Origin: Oscarella lobularis
Taxonomy: Eukaryota; Porifera; Homoscleromorpha; Homosclerophorida; Oscarellidae
Assembly: GCF_947507565.1 (NCBI RefSeq)
Contig: NC_089194.1
Span: 310,001-374,000 of the forward strand
Length of the DNA: 64,000 nucleotides
Reading direction: 5' to 3'
The stretch's first letter is position 1, and the number at the start of each line of letters is the position of its first letter. Positions 34,601 to 47,151 of the stretch are shown here, one piece after another. The notes below the pieces were generated by a model. It did no database searches. It was not told the DNA's origin and worked only from the letters and a program-made list of their open reading frames with translations. The position numbers and the translations under genes were made by a program.

Positions 34601-35464
34601 ACGATACGAGTGCGCTCATCCGGTCGACATCATCTCGCCGTCGTCCTTCGTCATTCTTCAATGTCGCTGCTACCACATGCCCAGCGTGAGGCACAAAGCG
34701 TGGAAGAACGGCATCAAATTAATAAAGATAGTCGACGATAAAGAAGTTGAATGTCTCATCACAATGGGCGCCAAGATGAGCCACTATTGCATTGACGTCA
34801 TTCTTCGATGGTCGAGCAAAGACGATTGTGAAGCCGTCGCGAAGGAATTCCTCGACGAGCTCAAATCAATGATTTCTCGAGCGTGCGACGAACGAAGTCC
34901 GGGAGTCATTCTTAACTGGTTTTATATAGACAGTTCGCATCTCAAAGAACTCAACGAAAACCCGGCTATTTTTTCGTCAAGTGAAATCGATCAGAAGATG
35001 AAAGATCCAGAAAAGGCTCTTGATCACAAATTGTTTTCCGCTCGACCGGAAGGAGAGAAGCGTTGTCGTATCAAAGATTTAGTGATTATTGTAGCTGGGA
35101 CGACTGCCTCCGCTTCAGGCAGGACATCTATCACAAAGACATTATCTTTAATGAATTTCTTTGTTTAGGCTCTTTTCCCGCCAATGAAGATCTGGTTTCA
35201 GATTCTCTACTTAAAGCTTGCGCTTCCATCGACGGAGCTGATTGGGAAGAAATGAGTTTTGCACTTGATATTAGCGAGGATGATCATGCTGATATTGAGA
35301 GAAGCCAAAGTGGCGTCAAGATTCGTCGTCGGAAAGTTCTGTCGCTCTGGAAGAAACGAGTAAAATCACCGACAGTAGGAACACTTCTACGACATCTTCA
35401 AGAAGCTAAGATCGGCCGAGCTGCTATTGAAAAAAAATACGAGAAACTTTTTGGACATTGCTAG
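31611..35464 (+). CDS. ankyrin-repeat Roc-COR GTPase with C-terminal Death domain (copy B)
   Basis: Exons read: 31611-31724, 31782-31907, 31959-32057, 32107-32211, 32262-32366, 32413-32511 and so on, mostly one ankyrin repeat per exon, phase 0 throughout. The Roc exon (from about 33317) carries MVPPDSIKVCVVG and the P-loop GSDMAGKT; DFGA stands where a DxxG is expected, and no NKxD is evident. The COR region follows (about 34000-35067; YQIPALLEDTTPRDAW). The last exon, 35169-35464, is a Death domain (DWEEMSFALDI to GRAAIEKKYEKLF). Domain order is as in copy A. Expected role: intracellular signalling adaptor/GTPase. Oddity: exon 2 contains TAG at 31839-31841. Either it is a nonsense change of a Glu codon, or that AG is the true acceptor, which would keep the frame. 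No other break is seen. Confidence 0.78.
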
Positions 35465-36733
35465 AGATTCTTTTTTCTTTTAGCTACATTTTAATTGTTT
35501 TTTATAGGTGTCTCACTTTAGCGCACGCACACCATTGGCAAAAAGACCGATGCGCAAAAAGACATCGTAAAATCGAGGAATCAGTCAATAGCCAAAGTGT
35601 CGTCAACATTCTCAGCCGTCACGCATCGACTATGCAACTTTGGAGTGCGTCGGACGTCTCGCGTGCTCCGAATGTTTGGACATCGCGTCGAGCCTCATTC
35701 GATCAGATTTGACGTCAGTCGCGAATCAGATCGAACGCAAGAAGAAGGATGATAGCGACGACAGTGGAACGAAAACGAAAAAAAGGGGATTTGTTAGGAG
35801 AGTTACACTTTCCTTCTTTGGGAGTGCGAAAGGAATTGCGTTGAAATAGCAGAATATTTGCTTTCAGTTGGAACAGACATTGAAGCTCTCAATCAGGTGT
35901 TGATTTATTAGCAATCTACAGCTGTAACGAAGTTTATTGATACACCGAAAAAAGAGAACAGAGAAAAGAGAAAGGGAAAGGAAAGAGTGATGAATAGTTT
36001 AATTTTAAGCGATTTATGCAAAGGGCAAAGTGAAGATGCCACGAAAAACAGTTTCGCTTCTAATCTTTCAGTGTGCAGGAAAATAGAGGAGCCATTGACG
36101 TTGCTAGAAATCACGTTACACTGGCAGAAAAACTCGTGAATATTTTCAGCGAACGAGAGGAAAGCATAGATGAGATTTTTTTGACGTATTAATACGAGAT
36201 TTGCTTAGGTGGCCTCTTCTGCAGATAAAGCTGTCACGGCGGATAAAAAGGAGAAAACTATTTAATAACTTCAGGTAAATCTAGTAATAGTATTTTCCTC
36301 TACTCAAGCGTCAGAATTTCAGTGAGAAACATATTGCCATGGATTCGTCGCCTATGCCTTTCTCCGCTTCTAATTCAGGGAAACATTTCAAAAGGTGAGG
36401 TAAGGTGCATTTTCTCATACCAGATTCATATATGTGGACTTGTGGCCAAGAACGATTTGAATTCTACAAAATTGTGATGGACTTCTGCACTGCTAAATTC
36501 GCGTTTGAAGGTACGCAAAAAGTAATCGGAAAAAATATCTGAAAAATTAATAACTAGTTAGCAAACAGAAGCAGAAATTGTGAAGAACTAAAGAGAAGTC
36601 AGTAACAGAGAACGTGAGTTATTGGATGGCCTTGGTCATCACTTGCTTAAACTGTAAAGGCGATACTTTTGCATAGTATTTTCGCGTTGGCTGATGCCCA
36701 CTTTGATATAAACATTTGCACGTGAGCTGGAAG
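35465..36733. other. intergenic with gene relics
   Basis: Apart from the ankyrin relic at 35840-36190, no named feature. A frame at 35640-35849 (CSECLDIASSLIRSDL, then a Lys/Asp-rich stretch) looks mildly coding but has no recognised family. The end of the stretch should contain the promoter of the PARP14-like gene. Confidence 0.4.
35840..36190 (+). pseudogene. ankyrin-exon relic matching 44930-45300
   Basis: It reads AEYLLSVGTDIEALNQ, matching TEYLLSVGADIEAVNF in the ankyrin-kinase gene. Downstream 'aaaatagaggagccattg', 'aactcgtgaatattttcagc' and 'gaacgagaggaaagcataga' match 45205-45310 closely, including intron sequence. The intervening exon is scrambled. It is a duplicated, decayed piece of the 44039 gene family, about 9 kb upstream of the good copy. 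Confidence 0.75.
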
Positions 36734-39700
36734 ATGGACGAATCTCTTGCTTCTACGTCTCAAGAGGACGGAGTAACACTTTGGGTAGGACCTTTTACGG
36801 CTCACGCTACGTCTGCCGAGTTGATGATGCTCTTCTCGTCTTACGAGTCGGCAATCAGGGACGTCGTTATATGTCAGGACGGCTGTCTGCATCACTCTAA
36901 AGGCCATGCTCTAATATTCTTTGATGACAAATCTGCCGCTTTAGAAGCTCAAAGAGAGCTGAATGGCACGCTGTTCTTAGGCAGTCCAATCGAAGTGAAA
37001 CAAGAAGACACTAGTATGCATAACAGCTTGTCTTCAGTTTTCTGTCTTAACGAAATTTTCCTTTCAGGTGTATCTGATTCACCTAACTTGTCAGAAAAGT
37101 CATTTGGGTAAGCGTTGGCGTTGTGGGTGTTTTGGTGCATTGTTATCTTTCAGAGATTCAGGCGACTGCCTTTATGAAAAAAGTGTAACTTTCGAGGAGC
37201 CTCAAAACGATACCGTGTGGAAGTTACTGAAAAGGCAACTTATTAGCCAAATCTCATCTGAATTTCCGTTTATAAATTTGAAAAAGCGGGAAGAAGCCTA
37301 CAGTTTCACCGTCGAGTTTCAAGGCAGAAAGCAAGACGTTGACGATGCTGTCGATTGGGCTGAAGAGAGACAAAAAGGCATCCTGTCTGGCAGCTGTTGC
37401 TGCGACACCAAAACGAAAGTTGAAATTTTAAAAAGGAGCCTTGATGATGGCGTGCTCGACTTGCAAGTATTGGCTACAAAGGCGAAAGTAGAATATAAAC
37501 TACTCGAGCTGACTCAGGCGAAGGCAGTCATCGAAGTGGCATCTTTCTCCGAGGAAGACGCTTTTGCGTTTAGTCGTGCACTAGACAATTTTTTATCTGA
37601 GCAAACTGTTCAAGTAATGGAGGTGATCCAAGCTTCAGAATCCGAGATGGAGTTCTTGCAAAGGGGTCGCTTTTGCAAACTTGTCGAAAGCGACACGTTG
37701 TCTCTTGACGTATTCGACAGCAGTGTGATGTTGAGAGGCTCTAAATATGCAGTGCGAGCTTCGGTGCAAAAATTGAGAGACGTTTTAAGAGGTTTTATTG
37801 CCGAGGATTTTGACGTGTCGTATCCGCAATTGGCTTTCAATGCCGCAAAAGGAGAATTTCAAGCTATACAAAAACGTCGCAGTTCACCGGAGTGCGTCAT
37901 TCACATTCTACCGCCGGATTCGTTGCCTTCCGGTGGTTTGGGAGCGTCTCGGATCTCTATTTTTGGAGTTGACAAAGACGCTATTTTATCTGCCAAGCAA
38001 GAGATGGTTGGTGTTCCTTGTCTTTTGAAACAATTTAGTCGAGCAGTCTCAGTTTCGTTTTTGAGTCGTTCAGATTTGCTGGAAAAGCTGATCGAATTAG
38101 AAAAGCAGCTGAACGTCGGTTTGAACATCAGAAAAAAGGACGTGTATGTCTATTCAACATCTCAGTCGCATTACAAACGCGCTGAAGTTCTTCTAAAGAA
38201 GGAAATCAAGGAATTAGACAAAGCCAGGCATTACAAAATTGCCGATAAATCACTTATGCAGACTCTCTGCTCAGCTGCCTGGACGGATGTTGTTCACTTG
38301 GCCAAGTCATCCAAGGTGTTTGCAGAACGAAATGAGGTGGACAACTCCATACTAATTCGAGGTCCGTCGCAAGGCGTTGGGAAATTCCGCAATGCCTTGG
38401 ATTCTTTTGTCAAGGAAATCACGAAGTCAAGGGCTTCACCGCAGAAATCGGCATCCAGTAGCGTTTACAGGCATCCCAGCGACTTTGTCATGCAGGCTCT
38501 TTGTACAACTTATTGGAGAAAGGTCGTGGTTCAAGCTTCTCGATTCTTAGTTTTTGCTCAGAAGAATCGTCTCAATAATTCCATTCGAATATTCAGTGGC
38601 TCGGTGTTAAAAAAGTCTGATTTTCCAAAGGCTTCAGCTAAATTCTGCAAGGCTTTGGACTCAATGGCGCAAGCCATTGACGACGAAGCTTCAGAAAGTG
38701 ACGAAGCTTCAGAAAGTGAACGGTAAGCGCTCATAGTATTGGTACCCATAGAAGCTTTCTAACATAGATGGTCTGGCTATGCGGCCACCCCCTTAATTTA
38801 AAAAGCAGATGGGCAGAGCAGTATTTAGAATAATCTCCTAAACAAGCCCAATTTGTAAAAAGGAAAAATTGGATTTTCTTTTTTTTAATTAAGATAGGCA
38901 TTTACCCCTTATCTGATACGCACTTAATTTATCTACACTACAGGTGCGAAGCCGATGTCTCTGCTCCGGTGTGTGAAAGATGCATTTGCATTTGTGGAGG
39001 CAACGTCATGTTGCCGTTACTGAAAAAGTGGGTGATCGACCACGTGCGGTCCCGTTATCCGAAAGTCACCGCTCTAATTGAGTGCCATGCTTCTGTGCCA
39101 AAAATCTATTTGACGTTTCGAGGAAGGCAAAGTGATGTAGACTCAGCCGTCATTTTTGCCGAAGATAAGCGCCGTGGTTTCTCTTGGACCGAACACACAT
39201 TCAACAGTAAAGAAATTGAATGCTTGCAAAGTGGAATCGAACGCGATACCCTTAAAGTACAGAAACTGAGTGAAAAGTTTGGCGCTGCTTGCGACGTTTC
39301 AAGACTTTCCGATGGAATTATTGGCGTGGCGGCAATGTCGCCTTTTGGTCCACAAGCATTTCGGAATGCTGTTGATGAGTATCTTCAGGAGAACTTGATT
39401 GTAACGGCAGAGCGTTTTCTAACCGAGATGCAACAATATCTTCTAACCCATCTATATGTTCAAAAGACCTGTCTCGGATTGCAGGAAGTTGTTGAAGAAA
39501 ATGGCTTTAGGCTACATGGTCTGTCTGAAAATCGTCTTTTCCTAAAAGGCTCTCAAAGAAAAGTGGAGTTTGCTCTGGCAGAACTGGAGAAAATCCTCAG
39601 TCGATTCCAAGAAGTTTCGATTGACTTCTCGTATCCGGAGGGAGCACGTCAGATTGTTGAGAAAAAATTATATGCCGTTCAGAAGCAGATGATTAAAGTT

Positions 39701-42700
39701 CTCATCAACGTATCCTTTGTCATAGCTGAGGACATTCAGAATGCATTTCGAGTTACTCTTTCTGGCTTTGACGATTTATCTTCAGCAAAGGATACGATTC
39801 TTGCTCTCTCTCGATCCTATCATCGTTTTCATCAACCGATTAAAATTCCGGTTTATATTTGCTCGATTATATATCAACAAGCGTTAAACAAAAGCTTACC
39901 AGTGGAACGTTTTGAAGACAATGTTTTAATCGTTTTCGAAACATCATTTGAAGCCATGAAAAAAGCTGAGAGAGCAGTGAACGAGCTCTTGGAGAAAGCA
40001 CATACTGAAAATTCACGCTCACTGTCACGCTTGAGTCCGTCTGACAAACCGTCTACAACAGAGTCTTGTTTTGGTTTAAAGACTCGTTCTTTCAGTGAGG
40101 ATTTCTCGGCTAAAGTCAGTTCTTCTGCTTATGACGGAAGCTTGCGTCTTGGAATTAAGTTGGCCGCTTCATCGCTCAGCAGATCAAAAAATTTGACTCT
40201 TGTGTCTTCAAAGAAAATTGCTACGTCTGGCTCACCTAAAAGACCTAAAATTTCATTAAATTCTGTCCTGTCAGCGTCAAAAATTGGTGACACGAAAGAA
40301 AGGGAAGCTCCTTCGCTGCAGAAAAAGACAACTGATATTCCATGTACAGCCGGCAACAGTGTCGCTTCTTCGGAATGTGAAAAACGGCTTTGCATTTCTG
40401 GACGAAAAGTAATTCTGCCATTAATCAAGAAGCACATCGTGGCACATATACGTTTTCTATTTCCCAAAGTCACAGTTCTGCTTCACGACGACGACTCTGT
40501 GCCAAACGTCGTTGTGCAGTTTCGGGGAAGCGAAGACGACGTCGCTTCAGCAGTCCACTGGAGTGAAGAGAAGCGAAACTCCTTTTCTTGGACCTGCTAC
40601 ACGTTTGGCAGTGAAGAAACTGACTGCCTCTTAGGCGGCATCAACAGCAAAGTTCTGAAGCGGCGAATTGATCGTGTAGCCGCTTGCGACGTTTCGAGAC
40701 TTTTCAAGGGAATAGTCGGCGTTGCTACAATATATCCAGAAGATCCCAAAACGATTAAGAGAGTGTTAGACTTTTATCTCGAAGAGCACTTGTATGTAAC
40801 GGCCGAGTACCGTCTAACCGATAGGCAACTGGAATTCCTCAAATGCGTTCGTTTCCAAGAGCCCTGGCTCGGTTTTGGAGAAGTCGTCAAAAGTGGCGTT
40901 AAGACGCTGATGCCACGTGCATCTAAGAAATGTCTTATCCTAAAGGGTTCTAAGCAAAATGTACAGTTTGGAATGGAGCACCTTGAGAACATTTTCTGTC
41001 AATTTCGAGAAGACTCGTGTAAAATTGACTTTCCAAAGGGATCACGCCGGTTTGTCGAGGATGAACTAGTGCGCCTTCAGAAACAGATGTTCGAAAATGA
41101 CGTTCTGTTTCATGCATCTCCTACTGTAGCTGTGAATCAAAATGAATTTCGTGTGGTACTTGCCGGCTTTGGCGACCTATCTAAGGCAAAGGACACAGTT
41201 CTTTCTCTCTCTCGATCTTTTCATCTTTTTAGCAAGGCGATTAATGCTCCGGATCATCTTCGCTCCATAGTATATCATCAAGCTTGGAAAGCAAATCTTC
41301 CCGTGGGGATAATTGACGAAAGCCTAGTTTTTTTTGAAACGGCGTCAGAATCTTCGTTGGCGACTGAAAAAGCTTTGAATGATCTTGTGGCCAAAGCCTC
41401 TGAGGAAGATCAGAATTTCGAACAGAGAATAACTACTCGAAATGAAGCGTCTTCAGCGAAAATTCTCGGTTTTGTTTCTCAAGACAAAATCCTCTCTGCT
41501 AAAGCTTTGGCGATTTCTCCGTGGAATACATCGACGAAGCTGGGCTTTCATTCGGAGTCAACACATTCTTCAAGGACGGAATCATGCGAAGTCAAACGAT
41601 CTTTCGCCAATAGCACAGAGGAAGAAGCTGCTCCTGCTGCAGTAGCAGGAGGATTTAAGGAGTCAAAAGTTTTTAACAATCTATCTGCTTCAAAGAACTC
41701 AAATCGAACATCTCTTTCGCCAAACGTACCAAACAGTTCAGCGAGATCTCGCCTTTTAAAGAAAATATTTTTCTCCACTTCCGGCAAGTACCTCGAAGTT
41801 TGCACAGGAAGCGTTGCCGGCGAATGCGTCGACGTCATCATCTCTGCTACCGGCAGAGACCTTGTTCCCCAAGCCGACTTAGCCGAGATCGGCGGAACGT
41901 CGATCGGAGAGGAATGCTGTCGGTACGCGAAGGATAAGGGTTTGGTTGAAAAAGGTCACATTGTCGTGACGAACAGCGGATGTCTTCAATGCGATTGCGT
42001 TCTCAACGTAGTCACTTCCTCTTTAGGTTCAGTATTGGATTTGAGAGCTTCTCTGAAGGGATGCTTCGACATTGTCGAGGCAGTGTCGGCTTCATCCGTA
42101 TCACTTCCTCTTTTATTCGACGACAGGAAAATGTCTGTTTTGAGTGGTTTTGTGTGTATGGTTGAGGAGATTCGCCGTCGTTTAGAAGAAGGGTCCTGCG
42201 TCAAATTCGTTCGTATATTCGATTCGAATTCCGAGTTGCTGAACTTTGAAGAGGACGAGTTTTTCCTTTGCAGGTCCACCTTGACGGGTTCAAATGATCA
42301 AGAGTCCAGTGAAATTTCTCAGTCGGGCGATACAGTCGCTGCAGCTAACTTGAAAAGGCATAAGAAGGAAACAAGCGAGAATCTAATTAGGTTAGAGGAC
42401 GAAACAATGAAGAAAAGTTTCCAAAAAATGCCGGTGACCAAAGATAGCAGAGTGGAAGAGGAGGAGTCTTCCTCTTCTCCGCCCATTTCCCCTTTACCTA
42501 AAGAAGCCAAGAAAACAAAGCGTTCTTTATTTGTAAAGAAGTTTTTTTCAAATTTTAAGAAAGTTGTTCCAATTTCCGGTGCTCACGATTACATTGCCGG
42601 CGATTGTCTCGGCAAAATTCGTGAAATAGGGGACAGTTTTGGAGTACGAGTGAAGATCATCTACTTTGGATTCGGTGGTATTCATTCAGCGGAGCTGAAA

Positions 42701-43509
42701 GGCGTGAAATCGGACGTGTTGAATGCTTACAGAATGATACAGGTCAGTTCTAATATTTATTTTTTGGATAACCTTTTCGCAACAAGATTTAGGAAACGGT
42801 ATTTACTCCTCTTATAACAGACTTGGAAAACTATCCTCTCGAATGGGAGCCTCAAACTGAAGAGGTGGAGCTGAAAAGGCTACGCAGTATGTCTTCCGAA
42901 TATGACAAAGTGCTGAAGCGTATAAGACCCCTAATTCCAGAGGTCGGCGAATTATTTTGAGCTAGTTAAAGTGTGATTTTACTACTTTTCGTCTTTTCGC
43001 AGATAAGCCTTCGGAAAATCGAAAGAATCCAGAATCGACGCCTTTGGGACATGCACAGAGAAGAAGAGAAAAAGATGAGGCGCAATAACGATTGTGACGT
43101 AAATGCAATGGAGCTGTTCTACGGAGACAGAGATGCTGAGGAATCTCAAATATACTCCTCAGGCTTCGATTATCGTTTCACGCGTTCTGGCACGTGTGGT
43201 AAAGGTCACTACTTTTCCGTCGAAGCATCCTACTCGCATGATTGCGCTTATCAAGAGTCTTTTGGTCAAAGGCGCATATTTCTCGCTAGAGTACTGACTG
43301 GAAATAGCTTTGAGATTCCGCCTTGGCTAAACCTTCGTAGAGCACCACTCAGGTTGAAACGGACAGAATCTTGCGGAGTTGACATTGATTACGATTCTGT
43401 CTATCGTCCAGCTAACGGTAGCACGGTATTCGTCACGTACAGAAGCGAAAAAGCTTACCCACTTTATCTTATCACTTACACTTTGAGACGCTCACTCTTC
43501 TCACAATAA
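36734..43509 (+). CDS. PARP14-like: PARP14-like protein: RRM, KH-like modules, macrodomain, PARP domain
   Basis: Six exons join in frame to 2114 aa: 36734-37013, 37068-37107, 37154-38722, 38944-42742, 42793-42942, 43003-43509. An RRM comes first (LWVGPF, KGHALIFF). Then a module of about 400 residues occurs three times (starts near 37170, 38969 and 40378: 'LPLLKKWV...RGRQSDVDSAV.FAE'-type and 'DVSRL..GI.GVA'), recalling the KH-like arrays of PARP14. A diverged macrodomain follows (about 1560-1715; GECVDVIISATGRDL, TNSGCLQCDC), lacking the usual G-x-G loop. A KH-like piece with GDCLGKIREIG and a PARP catalytic domain end it (KIERIQNRRLWDMH, CGKGHYFSVEASYS). The triad is Tyr1986-Tyr2016-Leu2102 (FYGD replaces HGT), so NAD binding is doubtful, as in inactive PARP13. 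Probable role: RNA or ADP-ribose-linked defence factor. Confidence 0.85.
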
Positions 43510-43568
43510 CATTTGTAAGAAAACTCGTTATTAGGTGTAACTCTTAGTTTTATATACGGTATGTGCGG

Positions 43569-43574
43569 AATAAA
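43569..43574 (+). promoter_or_regulatory. AATAAA polyadenylation signal of the PARP14-like gene
   Basis: It lies 60 bp past the stop codon at 43509, within 'ggaataaaattcatttta', in the position expected for an animal poly(A) signal. Confidence 0.6.
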
Positions 43575-44038
43575 ATTCATTTTAATTTTGAACTGCAATC
43601 TGACTTCATGGGCTCTTACGAGAAACATTGCTCCAGAATCTTCTTCACATAATTAGTACGTCTCAAGCAACGAATTTTGTCGTCGGATTCGATCGAGAAA
43701 AGCATAATGAAAAGGTATGCCGGTTTATGTCTATATTCACAGCATGCATGTGCTAGATTCGACCTCGTGAGATCCGTGTCCAAAATTAATATTCTTATTT
43801 CATGCTGTCGAGTATTAGTCATAAATGAATTTACGTCTTTGTCTACGTTTTCTCACTGGCCAGGTACGCCTACAAGTTCCATTACATCAACATCATTGTG
43901 CGAATTGTTTTCGGGGTTTTTACTGCTACCAAATCGTTCTTAGACCCACCAGTGGAAGCATGAAGCAGTACTACGTAGCGCACGCTATTACAAGACTTCT
44001 CGGTTTTTAGCCCATACAATACAGTACAGTTCGTGAGA
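43575..44038. other. intergenic, no feature recognised
   Basis: About 460 bp between the PARP14-like gene and the ankyrin-kinase gene. It should contain the promoter of the latter. No repeat or coding signal was singled out. Confidence 0.4.
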
Positions 44039-47000
44039 ATGGCAGTGAGAAGATCTCGAAACAGCGTTGACATTGACGAGGGTTAGGCCTTTTCTTCTAA
44101 CGGACCCCTTCTAACGCTCGACTACGTCTTTTTTTACTAGACTTTCTTTCGGCTGTCGAAAAAGGCGATCAGAAGAAAGTGTCGTCGTATATTCAACGTA
44201 ATCCGCGTACGTGGAAGAGAGCAAACTATAAGGTACGACGAGTAGTGTCGAATCAGAACGTCAAATCTTCGATTTTCACGGCATATTTAGGGTGATCAAA
44301 CGTGTCTTCATTTGGCATGTGACGCTAAAATGGCACGATTTTTGGTTTCAGCTGGAGCAAACATTGAAGCTAGTGCTCTTGTATTGATTGATTTATCAGT
44401 AATCGCTAACCATTAACAAATGATCAACTAATTAATTAAAGGGAATGACGCCTTTTCTCTCGGCCGCTTCGAATGGAAAAGAAAAAGTAATGGAAGTTCT
44501 CATTGAAAATGGATGCAATATTCATGAAAAGACCGGCGTAGGCAAATCGTTCATGATGAGTTTGTTACTAATGGATGCCTGTATATAGTTTGGGGATGCA
44601 TTGGTACATGCGTGTCTTGGAGGTCATTTGGAAATTGTTAAACGGCTAATTGAATCGGGATTCGATGTCAATGACACATCTAACATGGTATTAAATTTAA
44701 CGTTTACCTAATTACGTAGTGGCCACATGTAGTTTGGGCTCTAGTTTTTTGGTGAATAGAATATGTAAGCAAATACCTTGTGGTAATTACTGCTCAATTG
44801 CAAATGTTGTGGGCGGGATAATCAAAATAAAAATGACTGTTGCTAGGGCTTCTACCATTAGACGTCATTTCTGTTCATCTTTCTTTTCTAGGCAGGCAAC
44901 AATTCTCTTCATTGGACATGTTGGCGGAATCTCGTTGAAATTACAACGGAATATTTGCTTTCAGTTGGGGCAGATATTGAAGCTGTCAATTTTGTATTGA
45001 TTTTTTAGCAGCAGCAGCTTTAATTGCAACAACGACATTTATTTATAGTGCGGAAGAACGCCGTTTTTGGAAGCAGTTTGCTGGGGAAAAGAGAGAGTGA
45101 TGAATTGTCTAATTGTAAATGGATGCAATATTTACGCAAAAGACAATGTGAGATTACTACGAAAGGCGGTGTAGGAATACCCTTCATAGTTTGGCTTGAG
45201 TGATTTAGGAACGTAGAGGAGCCATTGAAATTGCTGCTATGGAAGGTCACGTTACTCTTCGAAGAAAACTCGTAAATATTTTCAGCGAACGAGAGGAAAG
45301 CATAGATACGAATATTGTCTGGTCTATATCGACGCGAGTTTTCTGTAGACCTTTCATTCTAAAGGTAGAGCGGTTAGAGCGGATGGAAGTGAGACAACTC
45401 CACAACATGAGGTAAATCTAAGCATACGTTCTATTCCACTTTTGTCGTTTGCGCTTGTACGCAAGCGAAAGGTAGACCAATTTATTAAAGTTGATGTTTT
45501 GGAAATGTCAAACCGTGGGGTTACATTTATAGACTACGTTGTACGACTTTGGACTAGAAACATTAAACCAATTGATTTTCTTGAAACAGCACTGGGCCTT
45601 ATCGATCATTGAGTTGTTATCAGATAAATGTAACTTTGCAAGAGAACTGACGTGCACTGAGTTAGGAAATATTGCCAATTGTGCTTCTTTCTTATCAATG
45701 ATTACAATTCATTAGCTTGAACGTCAGCTGCAGATTTGCCTTGATAAGTGTGAAAAGGAGAAGAAGGCTGCTTGTGCGGAGAAGGAAAATGTCTTAGAGG
45801 TACATGTATGGCCAGCTGAGCAAATGTTGGTCAGTGAATTATCGCGTGCACCGCTTTAGCTGGTTCAAGAGCTACAACGTCGCCTAGAAGAGGAGAGATC
45901 TTCTCGAGAAGAGGAGATTCGTCTCTCGTCTGAACAGGTAAGTGGGATTACTGTTAATTGTAAAAGATTCTATGCTGCATTGCGATATACATTAGCTCGT
46001 TCGTGATGCGCAAAACGAGAAAGCTAGAATTCTTTCAGAATACGAGGAAAAAATGAAACAATTTCAGAGAGCCAGTCAGTGCCTTCGTGAGCGATATGCT
46101 CGTTCGGAAACGGAACTCAGTACATAGAAAGGTAGCATGACTCGAAGGTCACGATTTATTTTTAGAAAGGATGTGCGCTCAACTGGAAGAGGAGCGCGAC
46201 CAGGCAAGACTTGTCGCCCAAGAAGCGCAACGTAATTCGAGAAAAGACGAACATGTACGTCTAATATCGTCGACCGACGTTGAAGTGAGTGACGTCAAAC
46301 TCGGTGGAGGATCATACGGAGGTAAGATAATCTTCGATTTGGCTAATCGTTTATTTTCATTGTAAGACGTCCGTGTGGGTCGTTGGCGCGGCTGCAACGT
46401 CGCCGTCAAAACGTTCTTTGACTTTCTTCGCGTCGAAGCTTATCTTCGTCGATTGGAACAAGAAATTTCAATCTGCCTCCAACTTCGTCATCCCAACGTC
46501 GTTTCTTTGCTTGGCGTTATCACTCAAGACGGCATGCCACTGAGACTCGTATCAGAGCTTCTCGAAGCATCCCTCTTTGATGTCATCATCGCTGCTGACC
46601 GACGTCTATCTCTGAGAGAACAAGTCGACGTCGCAATCGGCTGTTCGTCTGGAATATGTTATATCCACGGTCTCGACATTCTTCACGGGGACATTCGATC
46701 GACAAATGTCGTCGTCACGTCTGTAATGGAAGCGAAAGTCTGCGATTTGGGAGCGGCTCGTTTTTGCGAAGTCTTCAGTCTGTCGTCTGGGCCAATGAGT
46801 CCTGATTACGTCGCTCCGGAAAGGCTCGAACCGGATGAGCACAACACGAAACTCGCCGACGTCTATAGCCTCGGCGTGACGTTCATCGAATTGATGACGG
46901 GAGAACAACCGGCAGCAACAAAGAGAATGGCCCAGGGAACAAGTGTTCGCCATCCTATCATAAGGCGTCTTGGCCTAGCAATGGTAGATGTCGATCGTTC

Positions 47001-47151
47001 AAAGAGGCCTTCGGTTACGGAATGCTTGGCCAGATTGGAAGTGATCCAGGAATCTGACAAGGAATACCAAAGGTGTCCAGCGAAGAGAATGGTCAAAGGT
47101 AAGATGCATGGAGGAGAGAAAGTGGAGTTAGTGGGTGAGCCATGGGACTAA
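44039..47151 (+). CDS. ankyrin / coiled-coil / protein kinase
   Basis: Fourteen exons join in frame to 657 aa: 44039-44081, 44141-44232, 44291-44380, 44442-44537, 44589-44687, 44892-44993, 45049-45147, 45209-45271, 45349-45411, 45716-45799, 45860-45937, 45996-46119, 46166-46321, 46367-47151. About six ankyrin repeats are followed by a charged coiled coil (LERQLQICLDKCEKEKK, LVQELQRRLEEER) and a complete kinase domain: glycine loop GGGSYGDV, VAVK lysine, LRHPNVVSLLG, catalytic loop HGDIRSTN (Gly for Arg), DLGAAR for DFG, APE, DVYSLGV, KRPS. Asp and Lys are kept, so activity is plausible, with the HGD and DLG variants unusual. The domain order recalls RIPK4/ANKRD-type kinases reversed. Likely a cytosolic signalling kinase; two broken relatives lie at 14100 and 24835. 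Confidence 0.85.

Noticed and set aside
42280-42290. Extra intron in the long PARP exon at 'caggtcc'
   Set aside because: The frame is open on both sides and no matching acceptor improves the protein, so a continuous exon is kept.
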